Source of the DNA: JACKBJ01 sp964549495
GTDB taxonomy: Bacteria; Chloroflexota; Anaerolineae; Epilineales; Epilineaceae
DNA length: 64,000 nt
NCBI GenBank assembly: GCA_964549495.1
Contig: CAZJWJ010000003.1
Location: forward strand, 26,745-90,744
Direction of reading: 5' to 3'
Made by a program: the position numbers and the translations under genes. Positions 41,536-50,248 of the stretch are shown here, piece after piece (position 1 is the stretch's first letter; each line of letters starts with the position of its first letter). The notes beneath the pieces are model-generated. The model searched no databases and was not told where the DNA came from. It worked only from the letters and a program-made list of their open reading frames with translations.

Positions 41536-42330
41536 TCACCCTCCTTGAAGGCTGAGGCGGCGCAGGCCGCGGTGGAAGACCCAGCGGCCCAGCCCGGCCA
41601 GGATCGCCAGCCAGATCAGCTGGTGCCCCAGAGCCAGCCAGAGACCGGTGCCGCGGGCATGCCCCAGGAAGACCTCGGCCGGCGTGTTGACGTAGGCCGC
41701 GAAGGGCAGCCAGCGGGCCGGGCCGGCCAGCCAATCCGGAAAGAATGTCAGGGGCATCACCAGCCCCGTGAAGAGCAGGATGCCCAAGAAGGCGATCCGC
41801 GCCAGACCGGTGGCGTCGGTCATCCAGAAAGCGGCCAGGTTGACCAGCAGCAGCCAGTGGAAGCTGACCAGGATGGCCAGGATCAGGGCCAGGGTGAAGG
41901 CCAGCCAGCGGCCGGCCGAGTCGGGCCAGACCAAGTCGAAGACCAGCCCGTAAAACAGGAGCAGCGGAAGGGCGCGGGCCAAGAGCTCCCAGGCGGCGCG
42001 GCCCAGGTCGCGGGCCAGCCAGAAGCCCGCGAAGTCGAAGGGCTTGCAGAGGTCCATCGCGATCTGGCCCGAGCGGATCGTGTCCATGATCTCGTAGGCG
42101 CCCCACATGCGGATGGGGCCGATCATGGCCTGGGCCAGGCCGGCGTAGGTCAGGGCCTCGGCCAGGCTGTAACCGGCCACCCGGCCGCCGCCGCTGCCCG
42201 CGAAGAGGGCCAAGAAGACGTAGGCACGAAGCAGGCCGAAGAAGAGGTTGGTGACGAGACCCGCAAACGTAGCGGCTCGGTATGCCAGCATGCGGCGGAA
42301 GCTCTTGCGAAAGAGGACCCAGTAGAGCAT
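41536..42330 (-). CDS. ABC-2 permease
   Basis: A 264-residue membrane protein with six predicted helices, of the DUF990/ABC-2 family: LYWVLFRKSFRRMLAYRAAT at the start, SLAEALTYAGLAQAMIGP, then IRMWGAYEIMDTIRSGQIAMDLCKPFDF, a cytoplasmic elbow motif seen in these permeases. It is the first gene of the exporter operon, 11 nt upstream of the second permease and 45 nt downstream of the mutS2 stop, and ends SLQGG. The two different permeases form a heterodimeric exporter with the ATPase. Confidence 0.88.
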   Translation of the reverse strand: MLYWVLFRKSFRRMLAYRAATFAGLVTNLFFGLLRAYVFLALFAGSGGGRVAGYSLAEALTYAGLAQAMIGPIRMWGAYEIMDTIRSGQIAMDLCKPFDFAGFWLARDLGRAAWELLARALPLLLFYGLVFDLVWPDSAGRWLAFTLALILAILVSFHWLLLVNLAAFWMTDATGLARIAFLGILLFTGLVMPLTFFPDWLAGPARWLPFAAYVNTPAEVFLGHARGTGLWLALGHQLIWLAILAGLGRWVFHRGLRRLSLQGG

Positions 42331-42375
42331 GGCGCTGCGGGCGCGCCGCGGCCGCCCTGATCCTCCGGCCCCGGA

Positions 42376-44757
42376 TCAGTCGAGGTAGACGACGGTGGCG
42401 CCGTCCCCACCCTCGCCGGCCTCGCCGGGCCGGCTGCGCTCGACGAAGGGCATGCGGCGCAGGGCTTCGCGCACCGCCGACTTCATCGCGCCGGTACCAT
42501 GCCCATGGATCACCCGAACCCAGGGCAGGCCGAGCAAGAGGGCGTCATCCAGATAGCCCTCCAGTCGGTCGAGACCCTCCTCGACCCGTAGGCCGCGCAG
42601 GTCCAGCTCCACGGCCATGCTGTCGCTCGCCTCGTCGGCCCGTCGCAGCTTGGGCTCGGGGCCGGCCTCCGGCTCTGGCTTGGCCCGTGGGATCAACTCC
42701 AGGTCATCCAGATCGACCGCCATGCGCAGGGCGCCCATCTGGACCTCGGCCGAGTCCTCATCGCGGCGCAGCACCTCGCCCTCCTGGCCCAGGCTTCGCA
42801 CGCGCACGCGGTCGCCAGGCGCCAGGTCCTCGGGCAGCGAGCCCGAGCGCCGAGCCGGGGCCGGCGGCGCGCTCTCGCGGACGATCTCCTCGACCCGCTC
42901 CAGCTCCTCGGCGCTCTGGCGCAAGCCGGCCAGGGCCTGCACCTGGTCCATCGTCTCGGCCCGTTCGGCCAGTCGCTCGGCGCGCTCGAGCAGGCGGGCG
43001 ACGGCCGCGCGGGCCGCCTCCAACTCGTCCTGGGCTTGCTGACGCGATCGCGCCAGGATCTGTTCGCGCTGCGCTTCGACATCGTGCAGGCCGCGCTCGA
43101 GCTTGGCGGCCCACTCCTCGGCCTTCTGGCGCGCCCGGCTGGCCGCCTCGCGATCCTCGGCGCTCTGGCGCCGCGCCTCGCGGATCTCGGCCAGGAGGTC
43201 CTCCATGGCCAGGTCGCTGACCGCCAGTCCCTGGCGCGCGCTCTCGATGATCGCCTCGGGCAGGCCGAGCCGCCCGGCGATGGCCAGCGCGTTGGACTGC
43301 CCGGGCAGGCCGATGGTCAGCTCGTAGGTGGGCCTCAGCGTCTGCAGATCGAACTCGACCGAGGCGTTGGCCACGCCCTCCGTGCCATGGGCATAGGCCT
43401 TGAGCTCGGAATAGTGGGTCGAGGCCACGGTGGCGATGCCGCGCTCGCGCAAGTGCTCCAAGAGCGCGCCGGCCAGGGCAGCCCCCTCGCCCGGGTCGGT
43501 GCCCGCGCCCAGCTCGTCGAGCAAGACCAGGCTCTTCGCATCGGCCTTCTCGAGGATGGCGATGATGTTGGTCATGTGACCCGAGAAGGTCGAGAGCGAC
43601 TGCTCGATCGACTGCTCGTCGCCGATGTCGGCGAAGACGGCGTCGAAGACCGCCAGCTCGGCCTCCTCGCCGCAGGGGATCTGCAGGCCGGCCTGGGCCA
43701 TGAGCACCAGGAGTCCGGTGGTCTTGAGCGTGACGGTCTTGCCGCCGGTGTTGGGCCCGGTGATCACCAGCTGGCGGAAGTCGCCGCCCACCCGCACGTC
43801 CACCGCCACCACCTGCTCGGCCTCGATCAGCGGATGGCGGGCCCGGGGCCAGTCCAGCCTCGGCACGTCGGCCTCCACCAATCGCGGGCTGATGCCGCGC
43901 AGCGCGTAGCCGTAGTCGGCGCAGGCAAAGCCCAAGTCCAGCTCGCCCAGCGCCTCGATGGTCTCGCCGAGGGCCTCGGCCTCGGCGGCCACGAAGCCGG
44001 AGAGCTCGCGCAGGATGCGGTCGATCTCCTTTTCCTCCTCGACCTCCAGCTCGCGCAGGCGATTGCCGGACTCGACCGTCGAGAGAGGCTCGATGAAAAC
44101 GGTGGCGCCGCTGTCGGAGGTGTCGTGGACCACGCCGCGCAGGCGGGAGCGAAACTCGCTCTTGACCGGCAGGACATAGCGGCCGTTGCGCTGGGTGATC
44201 AAGGCTTCCTGCAGGCGGTCCCGCAAACCCGCATCGCCCAGCATGCCTTCCAGCTGCCGGCGGATGCGGTCCTGGGCCACGCGCTTCTCGCGGCGGATGC
44301 GCTTGAGGGCCGGGCTGGCCTCGTCGCGCAACTCACCGTCGTCGTCCAGGGCGCCCTGGATGGCGTCGAATAGGGCCGGACAGGGCTCCAGCTGCCCGGC
44401 CAGCGCCGACAGGCCGGGCCAGCGGCCTTGCTCGCGGCCGGCGGCATGCGCCAGGCGCCGGCCGACGGCCACCGTGTCGCGCACCTCGAGTAGCTCGGCC
44501 GGCAAGAGCAGCCGGCCGCGCAGCGCGCCCTCGATCTCGGGCTGCAGTTCGTGGGCGTGGCCCATTTCGGGCCGCCCTCGGCGCGCGATGAAGTCTCGGG
44601 CCTCGGCCGTCAAGGACTGCCGCGCGCGCACCTCCTCCAGTTCGACCGCCGGCCGAAGCGCCATGGCACGGCGACGCCCGCCGGCGAAGGCGGCGTGCTC
44701 GGCCAGGCGCAGGCGGATCTTGTCGAACTCCAGCAGGCGCAGGGTCTTGTCGTCCAT
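42376..44757 (-). CDS. mutS2: MutS2 endonuclease/ribosome-rescue ATPase
   Basis: A 793-residue MutS2 from ATG 44757 (an in-frame ATG at 44790 is possible). The core has VITGPNTGGKT (Walker A), then VFADIGDEQSIEQSLSTFSGHM and LVLLDELGAGTDPGEG (Walker B), with THYSELKAYAH. A long coiled coil at about 515-640 precedes a KOW-like region, and the C-terminal Smr domain has LDLRG and IHGHGTGAMK. MutS2 lacks the mismatch-recognition domain; it suppresses recombination and in Bacillus splits collided ribosomes. Start has no strong Shine-Dalgarno. Length and domain order match the family. Confidence 0.93.
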   Translation of the reverse strand: MDDKTLRLLEFDKIRLRLAEHAAFAGGRRRAMALRPAVELEEVRARQSLTAEARDFIARRGRPEMGHAHELQPEIEGALRGRLLLPAELLEVRDTVAVGRRLAHAAGREQGRWPGLSALAGQLEPCPALFDAIQGALDDDGELRDEASPALKRIRREKRVAQDRIRRQLEGMLGDAGLRDRLQEALITQRNGRYVLPVKSEFRSRLRGVVHDTSDSGATVFIEPLSTVESGNRLRELEVEEEKEIDRILRELSGFVAAEAEALGETIEALGELDLGFACADYGYALRGISPRLVEADVPRLDWPRARHPLIEAEQVVAVDVRVGGDFRQLVITGPNTGGKTVTLKTTGLLVLMAQAGLQIPCGEEAELAVFDAVFADIGDEQSIEQSLSTFSGHMTNIIAILEKADAKSLVLLDELGAGTDPGEGAALAGALLEHLRERGIATVASTHYSELKAYAHGTEGVANASVEFDLQTLRPTYELTIGLPGQSNALAIAGRLGLPEAIIESARQGLAVSDLAMEDLLAEIREARRQSAEDREAASRARQKAEEWAAKLERGLHDVEAQREQILARSRQQAQDELEAARAAVARLLERAERLAERAETMDQVQALAGLRQSAEELERVEEIVRESAPPAPARRSGSLPEDLAPGDRVRVRSLGQEGEVLRRDEDSAEVQMGALRMAVDLDDLELIPRAKPEPEAGPEPKLRRADEASDSMAVELDLRGLRVEEGLDRLEGYLDDALLLGLPWVRVIHGHGTGAMKSAVREALRRMPFVERSRPGEAGEGGDGATVVYLD

Positions 44758-44902
44758 GACCGCGATGATAGCCGCCGGCCGGCCGATCATGAAAGCCAGC
44801 CCGACTGACGATTTGAGCCCCTAGAGCGTGTTTTAAGAATCGAGCGCCGAGCCGGTCCCTATCCAGTGGTGACGAGCGGCGCTAGGGGCGACATCTCGCC
44901 GC

Positions 44903-44931
44903 TTGACGAAAGGTAAAAATAACCTTAGGCT
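44903..44931 (+). promoter_or_regulatory. promoter upstream of the HTH/LysM genes
   Basis: TTGACG (44903-44908), 17-nt spacer, TAGGCT (44926-44931). It sits in the 310-base divergent stretch 44758-45067, which otherwise holds only an 8-bp inverted repeat GCCCCTAG (44817-44824) / CTAGGGGC (44882-44889). Confidence 0.5.
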
Positions 44932-45067
44932 GTGCGCCGGCATAGGGGTCCAAACCGGCTTTCGGTTTGGCTGCGATGCCCGAATCGGCAACGTCGGAGG
45001 GTCCCCCTGGCGGGCTGGCTATCACGGCCCGGCGCGGAGACCATCACAGCCTCCGGAGCGCGAAGGC

Positions 45068-45331
45068 ATGTCGAGTTACTCGGCCCAGGAAGTGGCAGAT
45101 CGGCTGGGAGTCAGCATCTTCACCATCCGCCGCCACATCCGGTCCGGACGGCTCGTCGCCCGGCGCGAAGCGGGTACTTGGCAGATCCGACGCCAAGACC
45201 TGGAGGCTTTCCTCTTGGAGCGCGAGATCCCGGTGTACCCCACCACCCGGAATGCGCGCCAAGGAAGCGACGTCGTCGATCCCGCGGCCGTCGCGTCCCC
45301 CGATCCGCCACCGTCCTCAGCCAGGACCTGA
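45068..45331 (+). CDS. excisionase-type HTH_17 DNA-binding protein
   Basis: An 87-residue protein. Residues 1-55 are an AlpA/excisionase/MerR-like winged helix: YSAQEVADRLGVSIFTIRRH, RSGRLVARREAGTWQIRRQDLEAFL. The tail is Pro/Ser/Ala rich and disordered. In this family the domain is used by phage excisionases and by small transcription regulators. No integrase or prophage gene is adjacent; it is 33 nt upstream of a LysM protein gene on the same strand, so it is likelier a regulator of the cell-wall genes that follow. Confidence 0.8.
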   Translation: MSSYSAQEVADRLGVSIFTIRRHIRSGRLVARREAGTWQIRRQDLEAFLLEREIPVYPTTRNARQGSDVVDPAAVASPDPPPSSART

Positions 45332-45364
45332 TCCAGCGTGAGCTTTCTGACAAGGAGAAAGACG

Positions 45365-46408
45365 ATGCGAAACCGGACAGCGCTCGGAATCGCCCTGCTC
45401 GTGGCCGTGTGGACGATCGTGCCCGGCATCGCGCCCAGCACCGTTCATGCCAGCCCCGCGCAGAACAACACCACCGTGCATGTGGTGGGACTGGGCGAGA
45501 CCCTCTACTCGATCGCGCGCATCTACGGCGTATCCCCGCAAGCCTTGGCCGCCCACAACGGCCTGGCCAATCCCAACTACATCTATGCCGGTCAGCGCCT
45601 CGGCGTGCCCGGCAACTACGGCCCCGGCTACCATCGACCCGCGCCGGCGCCGGCGTACCACAGCGCGTCGCACACCGTGCAGCTCGGCGAGACGCTCTAC
45701 GCCATCGCCGCGCGCTACGGCACGACCGTCTCGGCATTGCTCTCGCTCAACGGCCTGGCCAACCCGGACTTCATCTACGCAGGACAGCAGCTGCGCCTGC
45801 CCGGCGCCGCCGTGCCCCAGCCGGGCCCCGGCCCCAAGCCGGCCCCGGGCTGCGGCCACCACTACCTGGTCAAGCCGGGCGAGAACCTCAGCGGCATCGC
45901 CTGGAACCACGGCACGACCATCTACGCCATCGCGCGAGCCAACGGCCTGCGATTCCCCTACATCATCTACGCCGGCCAAAGCCTGCACATCCCCTGCGAT
46001 GGCGGCACGCCGCGCCACCATCCGCCCAAGCAGCACGACCGGCCGGCCCCCAAGCCCAAGCCGCGGCCGGCCAAGCCCGACCTGCGACCGGCCGTCTGCG
46101 CCCGCCAGGTGCAGATCGTCTCGCCGCGCATGAACGAGCACGTCTCGGGCACCATCCAGATCATCGGCACGGCCGCCATCGAGAACTTCCAGTTCTACAA
46201 GGTGGAGTACGCCATGGGCCACGCGCCCTTGGACAGCGCCTTCGCCAGCATCGGCGAGGTGCACCCGACCCAGGTCAGCGACTCGGTCCTGAGCACCTGG
46301 TACACCGGCAACATGCCGGCCGGCGCCTACACCCTGCGCTTGACGGCGGTCGACAATCGTGGCCAGGCACTTCGCCCCTGCGACGTGGCCATCCACATCG
46401 ATCGCTGA
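45365..46408 (+). CDS. secreted LysM-repeat protein
   Basis: A 347-residue exported protein from ATG 45365 with AAGGAG 7-8 nt upstream. A signal peptide ends near STVHAS. Three LysM domains follow, at about 40-83, 101-145 and 165-212 (VVGLGETLYSIARIYGV, VQLGETLYAIAARYGT, VKPGENLSGIAWNHGT), joined by Pro-rich linkers. After a basic Lys/Pro linker (KPKPRPAKP) the C-terminus is an Ig-like beta-sandwich (VSPRMNEHVSGTIQIIGTAAI, FYKVEYAMGH, LRLTAVDNRGQ). LysM binds N-acetylglucosamine in peptidoglycan, so this is a wall-bound protein. No hydrolase domain is present. Confidence 0.9.
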   Translation: MRNRTALGIALLVAVWTIVPGIAPSTVHASPAQNNTTVHVVGLGETLYSIARIYGVSPQALAAHNGLANPNYIYAGQRLGVPGNYGPGYHRPAPAPAYHSASHTVQLGETLYAIAARYGTTVSALLSLNGLANPDFIYAGQQLRLPGAAVPQPGPGPKPAPGCGHHYLVKPGENLSGIAWNHGTTIYAIARANGLRFPYIIYAGQSLHIPCDGGTPRHHPPKQHDRPAPKPKPRPAKPDLRPAVCARQVQIVSPRMNEHVSGTIQIIGTAAIENFQFYKVEYAMGHAPLDSAFASIGEVHPTQVSDSVLSTWYTGNMPAGAYTLRLTAVDNRGQALRPCDVAIHIDR

Positions 46409-46457
46409 TCCCGACCGTGGGTCTCGCGGGCGCATCGCGCCCGCGGCCCGAAAGCAG

Positions 46458-46497
46458 GCGGGGCGAGCCGGCCGAGCGATCGGTCGGCCCGCCCCGT
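46458..46497 (+). terminator. GC-rich hairpin between the two LysM genes
   Basis: An imperfect stem of about 16 bp between 46458 and 46497 with one internal loop and no T-tract; a possible attenuator or weak terminator. Confidence 0.4.
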
Positions 46498-46575
46498 TCG
46501 GGCGCCGGCTCGGTCCCACTCCGGAACCTACCGAGCGCCACCGATCGGGCCCGGCCCGACTGGAGAGTTCGCGAC

Positions 46576-47709
46576 ATGCGCCATCGCCTGCTGCCCGCCA
46601 TCGTCTTGGCTGCCCTGCTGCTGCTGGCCGCGCCGGCAACTCCGGGCGGTGTCGCCTTCGCCCAACGCGGCGCACCCCCGACCTTGGGCGATCAAGAGTT
46701 GGGCGTGCACGTCGTGCAGGCCGGCGAGTCGCTCTTCCGACTGGCCGCACGCTACGACATGCCCGCCGCGGACCTGGCTCGGCTCAACGGCATCCATACC
46801 GGCGCGGTACTGGTTCCCGGCTGGCCGCTCTGGGTTCCACTGGAACAGGCGGTCAACGCCATGGCCGATCAACCGGCCTTGCCGGCCGATCTCGCGGTAC
46901 TTCCCGCTAGCCCGAGCGGCGACGCCATAGGCCATCGGGTGCAGGCCGGCGAGACCCTGTACGCCATCTCGCGCCGCTATGGGGTCGACGTCGAAAGCCT
47001 CAAGCTCTGGAACGGCCTGCCGCCCGACGGCTCCATCCGGGCCGGCGCCGAGCTGGTGATCTCCGGGCCGGATCGAGACCTTCCCGGCTCCAGCGGGTCC
47101 GGCAGCGGAACCGATGGCCCGGGGGCCGCCGTACCGGCCCAGGCCGGCGGCGGCGAGACGCGCGTGGCGCATGTCGTCAGCGCCGGCGAGACCCTCACCT
47201 CCATCGCCGCGCGCTACGGCGAGAGCGTGGTCTCGCTGCGGCGATTCAACGACTTGCTGGGCGACGACATCCAGGTCGGTCAGCGCATCCTCGTGCCGGC
47301 CCGCGGAGCGGGTCCGGAGGCGGCTGCCGGCGGCGCCAAGCGCATCGAGGTCGACGTCAGCGAGCAGCGCATGTACGTCTGGCAAGGCCAGACGCTGGTC
47401 TGGAGCTTCGTGGTCTCCACCGGCCTTCCCGGCTACCCGACCCGCCGCGGCAGCTTTGCCGTGCAGAGCAAGATCCCCAACGCCTGGTCCAGCGCCTGGC
47501 AGCTGTGGATGCCGCATTGGCTGGGCATCTACTGGGCCGGCGCCAGCGAGAACGGCATCCACGCCCTGCCCATCATCAACGGTCAGCGGCTCTGGGGCGG
47601 CTACCTGGGCTCGCCGATCAGCTACGGCTGCGTGGTCCTGGAAACGGCCGATGCCGAGCGCCTCTACAACTGGGCCGAGATCGGCACGCCGGTGATCGTG
47701 CGCGATTGA
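46576..47709 (+). CDS. LysM-containing L,D-transpeptidase (YkuD)
   Basis: A 377-residue exported enzyme. Signal peptide at about 1-29, LysM modules at about 43-88, 117-160 and 194-240 (VVQAGESLFRLAARYDM, VQAGETLYAISRRYGV, VSAGETLTSIAARYGE), then the YkuD catalytic domain from about 255: IEVDVSEQRMYVWQG, STGLPGYPTRRGSF, NGIHALPI and SYGCVVLE, with the catalytic Cys in SYGC. The usual motif is SHGC, so the His is Tyr here. L,D-transpeptidases form 3-3 cross-links in peptidoglycan or attach proteins to it; penicillins do not inhibit most of them. It is a co-directional neighbour of the LysM protein. Confidence 0.9.
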   Translation: MRHRLLPAIVLAALLLLAAPATPGGVAFAQRGAPPTLGDQELGVHVVQAGESLFRLAARYDMPAADLARLNGIHTGAVLVPGWPLWVPLEQAVNAMADQPALPADLAVLPASPSGDAIGHRVQAGETLYAISRRYGVDVESLKLWNGLPPDGSIRAGAELVISGPDRDLPGSSGSGSGTDGPGAAVPAQAGGGETRVAHVVSAGETLTSIAARYGESVVSLRRFNDLLGDDIQVGQRILVPARGAGPEAAAGGAKRIEVDVSEQRMYVWQGQTLVWSFVVSTGLPGYPTRRGSFAVQSKIPNAWSSAWQLWMPHWLGIYWAGASENGIHALPIINGQRLWGGYLGSPISYGCVVLETADAERLYNWAEIGTPVIVRD

Positions 47710-47737
47710 GGGAGGATCGCCCGCGATCCGGACGGCA

Positions 47738-47746
47738 TGGTATACT
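47738..47746 (+). promoter_or_regulatory. extended -10 promoter, probably leaderless
   Basis: TGGTATACT (TG at 47738, TATACT 47741-47746). The ATG of the next gene begins 7 nt later, so the mRNA probably starts at or near the ATG. Confidence 0.5.
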
Positions 47747-47753
47747 GGCCGGC

Positions 47754-48266
47754 ATGCGATGGAAGAAACGCAGCCTCGCCGCCGTGGGGGTCACCTTGGT
47801 GGCCGCCTTCGCGATGAGCAAGCTGATCGGCACGACGCCCTCGGTCGAAGCACCGGGGCCTCCGGCCGGTCGGCCCGGCGACATGGAGGCGACGAGCATG
47901 CCCGAAGCACCCGAGCCGGCGACCGATCGCCCGGATGCGGCCGGCTCCGAAGCCGCGTCGCCACCTGGCTCGGAGCCCTTCGTCCAGCAGCCGGCACCGG
48001 TACGCCTGGCCGTCGAGCGCTTCGCGGCGGAGATCGGCCAGCCGCCCGAGTCGATCGAACTCCTGGGCGTGGAGCCCGTGACCTGGCCCGACGCTTCGCT
48101 CGGCTGCCCGCAGCCGGGCAAGATGTACGCCCAGGTCTTGACCGAGGGCTACCGGGTGGAGCTGGAAGCCGAAGGCGAGCTGGCCGAGTATCACACCGAC
48201 CGGGACCAGCAGGTGATCCGCTGCCGAGGCGGCGGGGACGCCGGGAGCTTCGCGCCGACCGAGTAG
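47754..48266 (+). CDS. small exported or membrane-anchored protein
   Basis: A 170-residue protein. The basic MRWKKRS and a hydrophobic segment (LAAVGVTLVAAFAMSKLIG) form a signal anchor. A Pro/Glu/Ala-rich linker follows (to about 85). The C-terminal 85 residues are a small domain with DASLGCPQPGKMYAQVLTEGYRVELEAEG and a Cys near the end (VIRCRG), probably paired with the LGC cysteine. This last domain resembles uncharacterised domains in actinobacterial and Chloroflexota lipoproteins. The gene follows the L,D-transpeptidase and is convergent with recJ, so a cell-envelope role is inferred. Confidence 0.65.
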   Translation: MRWKKRSLAAVGVTLVAAFAMSKLIGTTPSVEAPGPPAGRPGDMEATSMPEAPEPATDRPDAAGSEAASPPGSEPFVQQPAPVRLAVERFAAEIGQPPESIELLGVEPVTWPDASLGCPQPGKMYAQVLTEGYRVELEAEGELAEYHTDRDQQVIRCRGGGDAGSFAPTE

Positions 48267-48297
48267 CCGGCATTCCGCCCGAGTCGACGGAGGGAAC

Positions 48298-48313
48298 CGG
48301 GCGGTCTCGCCCG
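48298..48313. terminator. short hairpin between convergent genes
   Basis: CGGGCG, 4-nt loop, CGCCCG between the end of the small exported protein gene and the end of recJ; possibly a weak bidirectional terminator. Confidence 0.3.
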
Positions 48314-48343
48314 CCCGGGCAGCCGATCCGCGGTGGCGGGGTA

Positions 48344-50104
48344 CTAGGTCGAAGGCTCCAAGGGCGTGCCCGGTGCCGCCAGGTCGCGCACCATCAGCTG
48401 CAGGCGCTCTCGGCCCCGGAAGTGGTTGACCTCGAGCTCGAAGGCCACATCGAGCGTCGGGCCCAGATGCGCCTCGTCCTCACCGCGCCCGAAGGCGATG
48501 GCGTCGATCGAGCCGGCCCGCGGCCCGCCCTCCAGCACCAGCTTGAGGTGCCGTCCGTCGCCACCGACCCGACGGGCATGGCCGATAGGCGCATCGCGCC
48601 AGAGCAGGATCGGCTTGGCGTTGGACTGGCCAAAGGGGCCAAGACGCTCCAAGGCCGCCAAGAGACTCCTGTCGATCTCCTCCGGCGCGACCTCGGCCGC
48701 GATGGTGATCCGCGGCCGCAAGTCCAGCCCGTCCAAGGCCCGCCCGGCGCTGGCGCAAAGAGCCGCCTGAAGGCGCGGGACGTCCTCGGCGGCCAGGCGA
48801 AAGCCGGCCGCCTGGGCATGCCCTCCATGTCGCTCGAGCAGCCCGGACTCGGCATCCAGGGCGGCGATCAGGTCGAGTTCCGGAATGGATCGCGCCGATC
48901 CGCGCGCGAAGTCGCCCTCCAGCCGCAGCACCGCTGCCGGGCGGTAGAAGCGCTCCGTGAGCCGGCCCGCCACCAAACCCTGCAGGCCCACCGGCAGGTC
49001 CGGGCTGACATCGAAGAGGAAGCTGGGTAGATCCCCGTCCTGGTCGATGCGCGCCAGGGCCGCGTCCAGGGCTCGATCCATGGTCTTGCGCCGTTGGGCG
49101 TTGAGGCTCTCGAGCCGGCGGGCCAGGGGCACGGCGGTGGCCAGATCCGGCGCCCGCAGGAGGTCGAGGGCCAAGCGCGCGTCGTCCATGCGGCCGGCGG
49201 CGTTGATGCGCGGGCCGAGGACGAATCCGATGCTGCCGGCATCGATGCGCTCGGGCTCGACGCCGGCCTCCTGGCAGAGCGCCCGGATGCCGGGCCGCTC
49301 GGCCCGCCGCAGCACCTGCAGCCCCCGGTGGACCAGACTCCGGTTCTCGCCGCGCAACGGGACCACGTCGGCCACCGTTCCCAGGGCCACCAGATCCAGC
49401 AGTATCCCTTCGCTCGGTCCGCCGCTCCGACCGAGCGCCGCGGAGACCCGCAATAGGGCCTGGGCCAGCTTGTAGGCCAGGCCGACGCCGGCCAAATCCT
49501 GATCCGGATAGGGGCAGTCCGGCCGCCCCGGGTTGATCACCGCCAGGGCCTTCGGTAAGGACTCGGGCAGGGCGTGGTGGTCGGTGACGATCACGTCCAT
49601 TCCCAAGCGGGCTGCCAAGTCCAGCTCCGCGCCGGCGCGGATGCCGCAGTCGACGGTGATCAGGACCCGAGCGCCGTCGCGCGCCAGGCACTCGATCGCA
49701 CCGGCATGGACCCCGTAGCCCTCGCGCTCGCGGTGCGGGATGTAATGCAGCACCTGCCCGCCGAGACCGGACAGACATTGATCGAGCAGGGCCGTGGCCG
49801 TCACGCCGTCGGCATCATAGTCCCCGTAGACCGCGATGCGCTCGCCGGCCTCGACGGCCCGCTGCAAGCGATCGACCGCTCGATCCATATCGGCCAGGGC
49901 AAAGGGATCGTCCTCGCCCGGATCGCGATCCAAGAAGGACTCGGCCTGCTCGGCCACGTCCAGGCCGTTGGCGGCCAGAGCAGCGAGGAGCGCGGCAGGT
50001 GCCGGCGCCAAGGCATCGCGAAGGTCATCGGATGCGGAAGGGGCCCACCGCCAGCGAAAGCGGGCGGCGGGCAACCCGCGTTCGGATCGAGGCTGCGCTA
50101 TCAT
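48344..50104 (-). CDS. recJ: single-stranded-DNA-specific exonuclease RecJ
   Basis: A 586-residue 5'-3' exonuclease of the DHH phosphoesterase superfamily. Motif I is AVYGDYDADGVTATAL, motif II ITVDCGIR, and motif III VIVTDHHALPE with the DHH triad; motif IV and later DHHA1 features appear in HGGHAQAAGF and LGPFGQSNAKPILL. It works in recombination (RecF pathway), mismatch and base excision repair. ATG at 50104 is the first in frame after the divergent glycosyltransferase promoter region. Length (586) is typical. It is transcribed convergently with the exported-protein gene and divergently from the glycosyltransferase. Confidence 0.94.
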   Translation of the reverse strand: MIAQPRSERGLPAARFRWRWAPSASDDLRDALAPAPAALLAALAANGLDVAEQAESFLDRDPGEDDPFALADMDRAVDRLQRAVEAGERIAVYGDYDADGVTATALLDQCLSGLGGQVLHYIPHREREGYGVHAGAIECLARDGARVLITVDCGIRAGAELDLAARLGMDVIVTDHHALPESLPKALAVINPGRPDCPYPDQDLAGVGLAYKLAQALLRVSAALGRSGGPSEGILLDLVALGTVADVVPLRGENRSLVHRGLQVLRRAERPGIRALCQEAGVEPERIDAGSIGFVLGPRINAAGRMDDARLALDLLRAPDLATAVPLARRLESLNAQRRKTMDRALDAALARIDQDGDLPSFLFDVSPDLPVGLQGLVAGRLTERFYRPAAVLRLEGDFARGSARSIPELDLIAALDAESGLLERHGGHAQAAGFRLAAEDVPRLQAALCASAGRALDGLDLRPRITIAAEVAPEEIDRSLLAALERLGPFGQSNAKPILLWRDAPIGHARRVGGDGRHLKLVLEGGPRAGSIDAIAFGRGEDEAHLGPTLDVAFELEVNHFRGRERLQLMVRDLAAPGTPLEPST

Positions 50105-50248
50105 GGCCGCATTATAGGGCTGGGGCGGGGTAGGCCCAACGCTGGCGCGCGCGCCAGGATGCCGAACGTGCCGGCGGGCGCGCTTCCGACCATCCGGTAT
50201 GGACCAGATCCGACTCCACACCCCAGTCCCCAAGTCCCAGGGGCGTGC

